DNA of 64,000 nucleotides from Salminus brasiliensis (taxonomy: Eukaryota; Chordata; Actinopteri; Characiformes; Bryconidae): the NCBI RefSeq assembly GCF_030463535.1, contig NC_132880.1:27981987-28045986 (forward strand), given 5' to 3'. Position 1 is the first letter of the stretch, and each line of letters begins with the position of its first letter. The notes beneath the pieces were generated by a model. That model was not told the DNA's origin, searched no databases, and worked only from the letters and a program-made list of their open reading frames with translations. A program made the translations under genes and the position numbers. Positions 1 to 12,385 of this stretch are shown piece by piece.

Positions 1-2687
1 GGTGGGGATACTCTATATCTAAAACATATTAGTTGTTTGTTAAAGTCTGTCATGTTTGGGTCAGCATGGATCCAGAACAGGGTTGAACTGGTATGGAAAA
101 ACAAGAAGCACTGCTTTAAAAAAACAAAACAAAAAAAGCATGGGTGGTGGAATTGCACTTAAGCCCCAGGTTTGTGTTGCATACATCCACTGAAGCGCAA
201 TTGGCCACGCTCTAAATTTAGAGAGGGAGGGGAGGAGATGAGATGAGTGAGAAAGCGGAGAGACAGAAATCTGGAAGGAGGTCAAGATAGAGAATGGCAT
301 GTATTTGTATCTGTGCGATGGAAAAAAGAAACATGGAGCATTCTGTGGATTGAGCATTGTTGTTTTAATTGTGGGTATAATATGCAGATGTCTGCGTGCA
401 TACAGTGTTAAAAAAGATGATGTTTTTCACTTCACACTGAGCTTAAAAACACATGTTAAAGAAATCTAAGAATACATACGAATGATATATAGACATTTAA
501 GTTACATGTAGACAGCAAGGCTATGTAATTACATGAGTCATTGTATGCAACCAATTAATAAATAAACCATCCATTCTGTGATGTCATATATATATATGAT
601 TATTAAAAACATGCATTTTATTAAAATCTTTATGTACAATAAGACATTTGAGACAAAGTATGTTCAAAGACATTTCTCAATGGTAATAAATGGCAATAAA
701 TAATGAGCTTATATTTTCATTGGTATGATGTTAATAGCTAAAAAGTCCTTTTCATTTCAAGGCTATAATTAAACAGCTTATTGGTTATTAGTGATATGAA
801 CACCTGTGCAATATCCCCCAATAGGAGACAGCTTTGGTCTATCCAGATTCATTGCTTTTCTGGTGTTTTGAGAAAAAAAATGTATTTCTTTGCTCATGTT
901 GTCCCTATACACTTAATTTCTTCTTATTATATAAATAAAATCCCCATTTGTTAAATGAGCAATCCACCAATTAAAGCATTTTAGTGTGGATTGAATATGA
1001 GGACAGTTATTCTAGTACATTTTTATTTTACAAACCGTTACATCATTTTCAACATATATCTGTTATATTTTTTTCCAACAACACAGCAAATGTATCAACA
1101 GTACCTATTTTGTCTGGAATTTAAAACTGTTTACAAAGATCCAAAATAGGACATGTAATAAAAGGGCATTGCTACTTATTATACAGTAAACTCAAACACA
1201 AGCAACTTGATTCAAATAAAAGTGTCAGCACTCCACATCAATCAATATATACAATCCTTGATTACTGTTTAGTTGTTTTTCTGTCCAGCTCTAGTATTGC
1301 ATATTAATATATTGCATTATTATTTTATCACTATGTCATAGATAAAAATTCTTCCAGTTGTGCTGTTTCACGTTTAGTAGATTTCGTTAAATTCCTTTAC
1401 TATACTATACATTGTACAAATGTGTTTTTTATTTGCAGTCTGCTTCCCTGGCCTGGTACTTGAGAAGTTGTGAGGATATTTTTAACAGCTGATTGGGGAT
1501 TAGCGAGTCTCTGGTCAAGACACCCTATAAGTACTCTGTTTTTAACTCATGCTGGCACACTCTAGAGATCTATGGCTTAGACATAAGTCTGAAAGCTTTC
1601 TGATGAAGTAAACCTATATTATACTTTCAAACAGGGTGGAGAAGCCATATGATATATAATGGGTGTTATCGAAATCAGTATTAACTGACAATCCATGTGT
1701 TGTTTGCATTTACTGTAGTGTTGTAATGCACTAATTAGTCTGTACTCAAGGTGGAAAACACTTTGCTGTTGAATTGTTATGCATTTTATGCTCATTTGTC
1801 TTTGTGCAAAGACAGGGCATGTCTGTTATTAACCAAAATCACACTCTTGGCCTACACTACTAAACTTCGCTCCTCTCCTACTAAGGAAGATGAGGATTAG
1901 CACTGCCGAGGAAGACAAGAAGCAGGAATGCAGTATGTTAGAAGACAGAGAGTGAGCAAGAGCTAATATTGGGCAATGTGGTGTCATCAGAGTTTGCGTG
2001 AATGCTAATTTTTATTGTTATGTATTTGAAGTGTACTTGAAGTTTATTTTATTTTTAAATAGGGTTAAAATATGGCAGATTATTTAGTGTCCAACAATGC
2101 ATGTGCTGATTTCTTAATTTCTACTGCTGTAACATTTACTTTTTATTTTATATAGGGATGCATTGATATGGTAATTTCGGGCCAAAAAGTAGAAACTGGG
2201 ACTAAACCACCTGGATTAGCATTACAGAGAAAAATGAATGATCTCTGTAACATTAGAAGTAAATGAAAAAAATACAGATTTCAGTGAAACATTTTGTTCT
2301 TTCAGAGAATAATAACTACATTTTCAAATACTGGTCAAATCTTAACATCTCTCTGTGGTTGTTTTTTTTTTTTTTTTTTTTAAGAAAATAGCTGCTAAAA
2401 CCAATATGACTTCAATATCATTGTAAATCCTTATTGTTTGACACAATCGACTTCAGTTTATTATTAGATACAAATATAAAGTATTGCTCCATACCCTCAC
2501 CTTTAATTAAGTACGATTCTGACAAAGCACTCAATATCACTTACATTTTTAGCAATGCATCTCCTCTCTGCTTCATTTTTATAAGCCCTATCTGTATTTT
2601 TTTTGTTTGCATAGGTCATTAAACAGTAAAAATAAACAAGTAATTAAGCAACATGTAAAAAAATACAAAACAGGTTGTTTTTCTTCA
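1..2687. other. Non-coding DNA downstream of cacng6
   Basis: AT-rich, with a poly-T run near 2361-2382 and short A/T tracts. Open frames here are short and show no family resemblance. It may include the cacng6 3' UTR at its right end. I see no gene. Confidence 0.6.
2458..2463 (-). terminator. Possible polyadenylation signal of cacng6
   Basis: AATAAA on the minus strand, about 225 bases beyond the cacng6 stop codon. It is a chance-frequent hexamer in AT-rich DNA, so this is only a plausible site. Confidence 0.3.
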
Positions 2688-5600
2688 CTAGCTGTCATTG
2701 TTCTTGCAAGGTAGACACTTTTCCCAAGGACTGTACGGAAGAGCTAAAATGAGGAATAAAACCCCTGCAAGTACAAGCATGGCCCCTGCACACCCCACAC
2801 AAGTCACTGACCACGACAGTTCGTGGTGTAAAAGTATGGAGTTGTCACTTGCCAAGAACGAAAGTACCGATTGATGGAAAACGATGATCGACAGGAAGAC
2901 TAGGACACCTGATTTGAGATGAAATGAAAGAAACTGAATTAGTCTTTCACTGTGTAGCATTAAGAACCATATTCACTATATTTACTGCAAATAAGCAAAT
3001 ATGCTTTCATTAAGCAGCCATTAAATTATCCAGATTTTTGTGTTAAGTTCTTTTCTAGAGAACACATACTGCAGACTCAGAATTATTCAACCTCCTGAAT
3101 GGATTTACCCATATAAACACACATTTGCAAATTAAGTGGCAATTAAATAAAGGACTGGTTGGGGTTTCTTGAACGTACATTTGCTTGTATTTTAGAAATA
3201 TCATGAGAGTTATCCAAAATGCTCAGAGAGGAGATCAGTGCCTTGCGCAAAAAAAGGAAAAGGATAAAGAACAGAATGTTTCTAGAGCAAATTTCACAAG
3301 TTCAAAGTTAAAGGAACACTGGCTACACTACCTGGACGTGGCAGAAAGAGGAAGCTATCACCAGCTGCCCCTAGATTTATGAGAAAGCAGGTGGTCAAAA
3401 AACCCTTCAGTGACTGTAAAAGACCTGCAGGAAGATTTGGTGGCAGCAGGCACTGAGGTTTCAGTTTGCTATGGAGCATTGAAACAAAACCTGCAATTTT
3501 TTGAACCTATGGATCAGCGGTGTGTCTGGAGGAGGAAGAATGAGGCATAACACAAAAAAAACAGCACAAAAACGCCCTGCCTACAGTGAAGCATGGCGGT
3601 TGCTCTGTGATGCTCTGGGGCTGCTTTGCATCCTCTGATACTGGAAATGTGCAGCGTATTTAGGGGGCGATGGATTCAATCAAGTAACAGAAAACTCTAG
3701 AAAAAAAACTCATGCCTTCTGTAAGAAAGTTGAAGCTTGAGTGTCATTGGACCTTCCAACAGGCAATAATCCCAAGCATACTTTAAGATTCACCAAGCCT
3801 TGGTTTCTGGAGGATTCTGGAGTTGCTTGACTTCAATCAAACTAAAAATCTATAGTTGAAAGCAGCAGTAGCATGCAAACCCAATAACAATAACGAAGTG
3901 GCAGGTGATTCTTCAGGAACTGCAGGAAGCTGGTTTCTGGCTATGCATTCAAGTTTGTAGCAGGTTATAACAGTAAAGACGTTTGTCATGAAGGGGTTGA
4001 ACAATTCTGAGACTGCACTAGTCTCTAGGTTGATTGGTTTATTGCAAAATAGTGTACATTTGTCAATTTTGCTTATAACACAAATCAGAAATTTTAGATT
4101 GCCACTGTACACTCTACATTTAAAAGGTACCTCCAAAAAAAGTTGGCCTCCAATAAAAAACACACTTATTTTCCTTTTATAGTGGACTCCGGCCACCATT
4201 GCCCACCCTCACTCTCACAACTACATACAATACATATTAGTTTCATAGAAGCCGAAAATATATTAGTTACTGAAAAAAAGATCAATAAATCAGTAATAGA
4301 TTAATAATGAAATAATAGGCTTTGTATTTGCATTTTTTTATACCTGATGATGTAAAACAGACTGAGGCTGGCTTGAGGAAGAACTCCACACCTTTGCTTA
4401 TTGCCATGATGATGCATATAGCTCCCATCAGCATCAGAAACAGCCCCACAATGGCCATCATTGCAGACATCACAGTCAAATCTACCAAGAGAGAGAAAAA
4501 AAGGTCAAATAAATGATTTGAAGCTCTGTATGAAAGTTGTATGGCTCAGATTTTTTTCCAAAAGAGAACTATTTGAAATATTTTAATTTAGATAACTTTT
4601 AAATTCAATCTATTTAGTTAATCAGAGCTCTGAGCTATAACAGCAGTTGATATTTATAAAAACTGGTAAGGTGCAATTTTAAATTCAACTACATCATTTA
4701 CAGTTTGAATTAAATTGATCTCCTGAAATCGGAGAGAACGATAGAAGGATGAAGAGTGAAAGATAGAGAGAGAGTGATGTAGTAGTGTAAAGCTTACTCA
4801 CTTTTGGCTGGTGTTTTCTGAAACAGGACTGTGTTCTCTCCAGTGGTATAAAACTTGAAGTATGTACAGTTTGATTCTAGGATTAGTGAGTTACAGTTAA
4901 ATAAATGACAACAACCATAACTAGCCTTTAATAGATGGTTAAGTAAAATACAGTTACAGGGAATATCCATGCAGTTGCTGACAATATCATAAGCACTAAA
5001 TTCCAAAACACACTGACTAACAAACGTAAGCATTAGTCAATATTTGGGTTCCTGGAAAGATTTTTAATTTGTTGTCCATTCAATTGACATGTTCTAAACA
5101 TTTTAAAGCTGAATGCTGCTAGCCAGCATGAAAAAGCTTCTGGGTGTTTAGAAGAGTTGCATAAATGTTCACATTACAGGGTTAAAGTGGCAAAAAAAAA
5201 AAAAAAAACATACTTGAGAAACTTTTTTACGTAGCCCTAGATTGAATGACATATCCTATATGTGGGCCAATAAATATCATGAGAAGGGTCCTCTGGAATG
5301 TATGCATTCCATATGTATGACACATGAAGAGAGCATGTGGCATAATACATTTTGAACACATAAGCATGTGCATCCTTTCAGGAAAGAGGTGTGTTCACGC
5401 TCTGGGTCACTTAAACTCCTGTTACACATGCACATTTCTCCTTGTATTTACCAACAAATCAATGCCACAAAGCATTGTAAAGTAAGTGATTTTTGTCGTT
5501 ATGAGTTTTCGATTTGGTGAGCAATGAGGGAGCTCCAAATGAAAGTAAATAAGCCATTATCTAAATACATTCAGTGCACAATTTAACTTAATTCAATGTT

Positions 5601-6419
5601 TGAAAAAAAGAAAAATAATCACTGTATACATATTATTGTATTCTATTCTTCTAATGACACTAGAATTGGGAGGTGGGAGCATTGTTGCATGAATAAGGTG
5701 ACTGGAGCTGGAGAGGGTTGCCACAATGCCTATGCAAAAGCAGTTACTCTCTTAGATGTTTTTTCCTTTTGTTGTTTTTATAAATGGAACCATGATTATT
5801 TTAATTTATAAAAAAAATTTGACAATAAAAAACATATTTCTAAAAAGTCAAATAATATGTATGTAATGGAAAAGTGATTGCATAAATATTCAAATAAAGA
5901 TAAATTATTGTGGCTAAAACTCAAAAAAGAACAAAGACCAAAAGAACACTCCACACAACACAAAGAAAAAGTTATTGAAGAGGGGATAGATACAAAAAAA
6001 TGGTGTAAATCTGCCTAGAGCAGGCTGTCCTGAGTGACCGTGCAAGAGACTAGTGAGTGAGGCCACCAAGAAACCTATGGTAACTCTGAAGGAGGTAAAA
6101 GCTCTACAAGTTGAGATAGGAGAGACTCTGCATATGTCAACTGTTGTCAGGGTTCTTCACCAGTCAGAGCTTCATGAAAGAGCAGCACAGAGAATTAAAT
6201 CTCGACTACAATTCATTCAAAGGCATGTGGAGGTTAACTGAAAAAAGCTTAATTGGTCTGATAAGACCAAAATGGAATGTTTTAGACATCAGACTAGATG
6301 CTATGTTTGGCGGACACCTAACTCTGACTGCACATCATCACAAACATACCAAATCCCCACCATTAAGCATAATCAATTTAAAGTAGTCTATGAACTTTAC
6401 TTTCATATTGACTAAAAAA

Positions 6420-6466
<47 letters not shown>

Positions 6467-7161
6467 TAAAGCAATTAAAAATGGGGTGATTTGTATTTGG
6501 TGCTTGTTGTTCTGTGGTGTTTAAACAATGCTACAACATTAAATATCATAATTTACAGAATGCATTTTTTTACCAGAAATGGTCATATCTCTGTGATGCA
6601 CATTGTCATATATTTGCACTGCAAATCCTCAAATCTTTCGATCATTACATCCCTATATGTTGACTTTAAAAAAACTATTTTAATGTTGCTTTGCTGGGAC
6701 TTTCATAGCAAGTATGAATGTGTGCATCCTGGTGCATTAAGGCTTGTAACGTGAACTGAGAGACGCTCACCTCCAGGTAGATCCAGAGGCCCACAGCTTT
6801 GCCGCTCCGGACTGACATCTGTCACCCAGAGCATCTTGGTACAGACTTTCCATAGTCCATAGTGTGCGACCAGACACGTCTGATTGCTGTAAAATCCCTT
6901 GGACTGTGAAAGTTCCACCCAGAACTCTGTACCCACCCCAAGCACAGTCAGAGTGATTCCCACTGTGGCCACGAAAAAGGCAAGCTTGATCTTACCCTCC
7001 TGATTCTCACTTAGAGCCTCCCCCGAAGGGGAGGACGTTCTTGTCCTGCGCTTGCCACCTCCACTTCGCATGGCCATCATTCCTGCCAGAGCTCCGGCAC
7101 CGCCGCCAGCTGCGGCTGTTGGCCTGCTCTCCTCATCCTGCACAATGAAGGTGGACCACAT
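2688..7161 (-). CDS. cacng6: Voltage-dependent calcium channel gamma-6 subunit, four exons
   Basis: Four-TM claudin-fold protein of the CACNG family; gamma-1/gamma-6 members associate with L-type calcium channels in muscle. Exons on the minus strand: 7161-6771, 4876-4802, 4481-4344 and 2908-2688, all GT/AG, each intron in phase 1, giving 274 aa (human gamma-6 is 260). Seen: a poly-Ala/Gly and basic N-terminus (residues 1-57), TM1 about 58-78, glycosylation site NQT at 93, the family motif GLWKVC at 102-107, the stretch ESNCTYFKFYTTGEN at 131-145 (almost identical to gamma-6), TM2 about 157-178, TM3 about 187-211 and TM4 about 228-255. It ends CLPCKNNDS with no PDZ ligand, unlike the AMPA-receptor TARPs, which supports gamma-6 over gamma-2/3/4/8. 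The start fits the human N-terminus (MWS). Which teleost duplicate (6a or 6b) it is cannot be told. Introns carry two Tc1 remnants. Confidence 0.93.
3069..4018 (+). mobile_element. Degraded Tc1-like transposon with TIRs, in cacng6 intron 3
   Basis: Imperfect terminal inverted repeats of about 25 bases (left TGCAGACTCAGAATTATTC; right arm reads TGCAGTCTCAGAATTGTTC on the minus strand) are flanked by TA at 3067-3068 and 4019-4020, the target-site hallmark of Tc1/mariner. Inside, on the plus strand and in shifting frames, are transposase remnants: a helix-turn-helix-like stretch around 3300-3480, the block GGCSVMLWGCF at about 3597-3628, and a decayed NNPKHT block near 3765 (intact Tc1 has DNDPKHT). 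Stops and frameshifts make it inactive. It sits antisense to cacng6. Confidence 0.85.
5940..6400 (+). mobile_element. Second Tc1-like transposase remnant, in cacng6 intron 1
   Basis: Conceptual translation in broken frames recalls Tc1-like transposase: a helix-turn-helix part (6050-6200) and a stretch resembling LIGLIRPKWNVLDIR followed by YVWRTPNSDCTSSQTYQ-type residues (6245-6360), which in intact elements precede the catalytic block. Internal deletions are evident and the C-terminal catalytic half is missing. No TIRs were found, so the limits are approximate. Confidence 0.65.
6422..6459. repeat. (TA)n microsatellite
   Basis: Nearly pure TA dinucleotide run in cacng6 intron 1, immediately after the Tc1 remnant. 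Confidence 0.95.
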
Positions 7162-10100
7162 GGTGGAGGGTGGAGAAAGGTGATTTTAAAAGGACTGGCT
7201 TCTTGACGTGACTGTTATGAAGGGACACTTCCGTGGGTGTAAAGTATGGAGGACAGTGGAGGCACAGATAGTGGCTGAAGAGTGGAAGTGCTGGTCAGTC
7301 TTCTGAGAGTTTGGCTACTGGTAGAACAATGTAGTGTTACAATAGAATCTTTCAAAAGGCATCAGTGATAACCATATAAAGATAGCACTGGCAGCTGAAC
7401 AACTATAAGATGAGGATATAAGGGCGTAGACGTGCACAATGATGTTGGAATTTTCAAGAGGTTCATAATTTGAAAGAAACAAAGGAGAGCGGCGAAAGAG
7501 ATTCACATGGAGACATCGAGAATATGAGGCGAGGATGTGACCAGTGATTAACAAATGTTGTATATCTAGAGTTCTAGGAAAAGAAAGGAAAGGAAAAAAG
7601 AGCAAATATTTAGCAACACTGAATGTGTGTGCAGCACTGGCCTAGTTAGTAATACCATTACTGTCAAATCAATCAAACTATCAATTATTATTTTTCGATA
7701 TTCATTTTTCAACATCAGCAGAACACACCTTTTTATGACATTTTATAATGACTTAATTTTATGATGACTTGAACAACAGAACAGTTTTGGCTTCTTCTGC
7801 AAAGTTACAATTTTGGAAACTGGAATTACCTAACTGGATATTAATATACTGCCAAATGCCTGAGCTGTTCTGCAGCGATAGTGGAGAAGGTGTTAGCCAT
7901 AACATGTCCTTTATAGGATGTGGATACAGGCTGTTAGGCAAAGTAGTTTCAGTGTTTTAGATGATCCACTATTTTCCAATCATCATTACATACAAAAACT
8001 CACTGGACTTTTTAGATACAGATACAGCTGTTGTAGAAATCATGACCTCTAGTTCCTCTCACTACCGTGGTACATGGTAAAAGTTTCTTTACAATTAAAC
8101 TTTTCATAAAACCACAATGGCTTTTAGAGAATGGCAAACCACAATCCTAGCATTGTTATTCTACACAAAATGGTGGAACTTAATGACAAAGTGACCCTCC
8201 CATTAAGATTAACTATACAGAAAAGCACACAGTCATGTTGTTAATTTAATCACATCATTTGTGACCCTTAACAAGACGACTGCATAGATTAGTCTGGACA
8301 GCGATATTCCACCACTTGAAAAACAGAAACATGCCATGCAATCTTACAAATCATCACAATAAAGTCAAACCTATACTAAACTAATCCATTGTCAATAGTG
8401 GGATCAGTTACTTTTCAACATAGACCCCAGTGTTTATTTGCAGTCTGCAACTGCAACTAGACTAACCAAACTCTTGTGTCATTTAATGATGATTGACAAG
8501 CGCTTATCAGACAAGTGCTTCAATAAAGACTCGCTACAATGGTATAAACAAGCTGCTAACCTGTTGGGCGTGAGAGGCTCAGTCGGAGCGAGGGAGGAAA
8601 CCTTTTCTCTGCGCCTGGGAGAAACAAGACAGAGGGACAGGAAAGAGGGGAAAGGGAGGGTAAAAGAGGGAGGAGGCCAAACTGGCACGCTGGTCTGGGT
8701 GTATGTGTGTGTGTGTGTGCAGAATGGACAGAGATTGTGTGACTGTAAACTACACGTCCAGCCCCCACCCGGCACAGCAATGGCAAGGCCACTGGTGTTT
8801 TTTAAGCCTAGGTGCATTGGGTTGCAGCCCCTGTCAGTCAGTCGTTACCTCACTCTTGCTTGAATGTGTTGGTGCATTTTTTGCACACACTGTCTCTATG
8901 TTGGCTCAGCATTTGTGTGTGTGTGTGTGTGAGGGGGGGGTGTGTTTCTCCTTTCTATTTTTAACAGCCACCTGTTAATGACATTAAAAAAGGGTGCAGC
9001 AGACGAGAGACCTCTCAAGAGTTGGGGGTCAGCAGACGTGTATGTGTGCCTCTGTGGGGAGAGTGGGAAAGGGATTCCTGGGAAGTTGGTCATAATTTGA
9101 GTTGACATATTTCACTTTGGCAATTGGTAAACATTCTAACACTTCAACAATGTGAAAGTAGGTTACCCAATTATACATTCTCATCAGAGTGCCTAAATGA
9201 GCACTGCTGTAAGTCAAACGCAAGTTAAGTTAAGTAAACACAAAGAAGAGGAGCCTACGTGAAATTGCCAACAGGGGAAATTATTTGATTATCCAATAAT
9301 AATTACACCCACTATGACTTAGCCTTGAGAAATGCCCTTGAGACCATGATCCAGGGCATGAAGACAACTCACAGCTAATGGCTATCTATTTAAAAGAAGC
9401 TATATAAAGATGCTATGCAAATGCAAGTAATGTGCGCTCACAAGACGCGTGCGCCTCTATTGATGTTGTGGCCATAAAATATAATGTGACAGTTCAGGGT
9501 ATGACTTCTCTCTCTCACTTTAAAAGGGAATTCCAACAGATTTTCTGTTTTTTGTTCCTGATCATTCAGAGTGGTTTGGTGGTAAATGCTTAATTGTAGA
9601 GGAACATCCACGGTAGAGGAATTAAGGTATAAGTGTAATTTTTCTATTTCACAGTAACTAGGACTAACACCCCATCCCCCCCCCCCCACACACACACACA
9701 CACACGCACATACATCATGCACAGGACTTCACACTGAACATTTTTATTACTTTCGGCTCAGCTGCACAGCATTATGTTGCACTTTCACTATGCACTTATT
9801 TTGAACTTTACACTTTATACTCACACTAGTGTTACTTCCTCATTTTTATATTGTGTACACTGAGTTTATATATTTTATTCTTAAACATTTTTATTATATT
9901 ATTATCACAATATTTATCTTTATTTTAAGATATTTTACATCTTTTTTTATTTTTATATTGGATATCACTGCTGTATCATGACAAACATCTCCATTTTTGC
10001 ACATTTTTAGTTTTCTCCATTGCCCTGTAGCTGCTCTGTACACTGTGTAAAAAATATGCTTGTATAGACCAATGGAAATGTTCTAAATTACTTGGAATAG

Positions 10101-11632
10101 ACTCTTACGTTACATTTGAATAAATGAAATGGTTATGAATATGTGCCTGAGACATTGCTCTGGCCTGTGTACTTTCAGGTTAGAGAGGAACATTAGGAGA
10201 CAAAATAGTGTCTAAACCAATAATATAAGTGTAGGTTCACTGCTGGTTTTAGTCAGTAAAAAAATGGCTATACATACATGAGAAAGAGATCATAACTCCA
10301 TGCTCCTGTCACCACCACTGTAAACAAGACAGCAGGTTTCTAGACAATTAACAATTACACGCACATCCACATCTCAACAACTGAATTAGGCAAACATTTT
10401 GTTGGTGAAATTCCTTTAGACACCAAGGTGAAGAATGCCTCACTCACAAAGAATTCCAGATTAAGTTATTATTAATGAGAGCACACTCAGCCACACTGTA
10501 ACATAAATTGAATTGTCTTAATATTATCAAGATAACCCAATTAGTATGTCATTAAGATGATATGGCTCAATTTACACCATTACTAGAACGCTGCACTTGC
10601 TATTTCCATTCACTGATGGCTTGTCCTTATGGGTGTATTTTAAATGATCTTTCATCTGCTTGAATGCAGAAGAATTTGCATTCAGTTCATTATTATGGCA
10701 CTGCTGCTCTGCATTACGTAGGGTTATGTGAGGGAGTGAGGGAGTGAGAGAGAGAAAGAAAAAGAAAGAGAGAGAGAGAGTGCTGCAGTCTTATGTGCTC
10801 AGCATGGTGATAGCTGTGTGTATTCACTCCCCTTCTCACAGCGCCTGCTCTAACACTGGCCATTAGGTGGCGCCACTGGACAGTGGTCTCCAACAGACGT
10901 AGATGTTATCAAATACACCACTACCACACCATTTGTAATGCTTAGGAGTCAGCAGACCTGAATCATAAACATGGCCTTCATTAGTATGAAATTCAAAACA
11001 CAGTATTAGTCCTATATTATAGACAGACAATCTGAAACCAAATAGGCTGCCTAAAACATCCTTGATACTATACCAGACAGTAGAGTTAAAACACCACCCT
11101 GACTACACTTTTCAGCATCAACATGGATATACAGACTTCTGAATGCATATATTCTGTATATATAACTAGTATAGAGAAATAGAATTTATGTTACACTTCA
11201 AAAAATATACTTTGTTTGTCCCAACCACAGTCACACATGGTACAACTAGCAGTGAAATGTATTTGAATCTGTTATTCCAGATAGATTTTGGCATGTATAA
11301 CCATGAAATCTAGCTATTTTACCTGTTGCACAGTTTAAAATGGTTTGAAACAAGTAGAAAAGACTTTGGTAGTCTCACTTGCTTTGCACTGTGAACACTG
11401 TTTGCCATGTATGCTTCTCGTCTTGTATTAATGTCTGTGATTAAGCTCCCTAGAACCTTTTTTATAGTGTGTTATTTGTGGCAAACGTTGTATTGGACGG
11501 TAGGAGTGAATCTATCAAAAGTAACCATGTCGAGAGAGATGAAGTAATTACTGTCAGCAGTGTGAGGCCTTCAGTTTATACTCAGTGATAAAGGTAAAAA
11601 AGATTAGCCAACAGCATTCTTCTTTACTTGCT
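7162..11632. other. Non-coding region upstream of cacng6
   Basis: Holds purine/pyrimidine tracts, (GT)n at about 8703-8719 and 8913-8931, a C-run with (CA)n at 9677-9705 and a GA-rich stretch at 10735-10780. The 141-codon open frame at 8438-8863 is low-complexity, has overlapping frames on both strands, and resembles no protein I know. The cacng6 promoter should lie in the first few hundred bases, but no TATA box or CpG island is evident. Confidence 0.55.
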
Positions 11633-11637
11633 TCTCT

Positions 11638-11698
<61 letters not shown>
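11633..11698. repeat. (CT)n microsatellite, about 65 bases
   Basis: Almost pure CT run; a purine strand of this length can form triplex DNA. Its minus-strand reading gives an Arg-Glu repeat, an artefact of composition. Confidence 0.97.
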
Positions 11699-11700
<2 letters not shown>

Positions 11701-12129
11701 AAGACAAGCTTAGAGCGTTCGTGTGTTTCACTCTCCAGAATGACCCCAAAGAAAGCTGCAAATCCAGCATGAATTCTTGTAAAAGACATGGTTGTTGTTG
11801 GTAGACCAGGCTCTCTGAGGGACTGTGTGGTGAGGAGTTAAGATGCCACACGACATGAGGGTGGTGATTAAGGATCAATTACACCTGTAAGTGGATGATT
11901 ACGTAACCCCAGTTGCAGTTGCCGTTGGGCTTCTGAAACACATAAAAAAGGAATAAGCTGTCTGTCACAGATTAGTGACCAGCGTAAGTAAATATGAGGC
12001 AAGAGGAAGTAGCAAAAATTGTCTGACTTTGTCAATCCCAACTCTCATAGTACAAACCAATCTGAAGTGGCACGATTGATATCAAGCACGTATGCAGGTG
12101 GTAAAGTATCATAATTATACATATTTTGA

Positions 12130-12385
12130 ACACAGTTCCACTGCTCTACAGCTCAATCCTGGGGGTCTTTATACTGCTCTACATTAGACATGGTGCCAAC
12201 AAAATCATGTTTATCTGCTACAGGGGGCCTAATATTCTATTGTCAATATTTCTTTACAAGGACTAGACAAGCTGTGTGTGAGTATTTGTACATATGTGTC
12301 AGCAATGGATGCATTCATTTAGTAGACGAATGCATTAGAAGAGATGTCCACAAACATGTGGACATATAGTGTAATTTAGACTCAC
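12130..12385 (-). repeat. Copy of dispersed TIR-type element (family M), reverse orientation
   Basis: Ends with CATGTGGACATATAGTGTA, the reverse complement of the terminus seen at the start of the copy at 23166. It also shares the internal block around ACTAGACAAGCTGTGTGTG. Probably a non-autonomous DNA transposon common in otophysan fish; the left end is uncertain. Confidence 0.6.

Noticed and set aside
8438-8863. 141-codon open frame
   Set aside because: Covers a (GT)n tract and purine-rich sequence, has open frames on both strands, and has no recognisable domain or flanking splice pattern.
9677-9720. Z-DNA or regulatory meaning of the C-run plus (CA)n
   Set aside because: Ordinary microsatellite with no gene start nearby.
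11624-11878. Minus-strand frame with an Arg-Glu repeat
   Set aside because: Translation of the (CT)n microsatellite.
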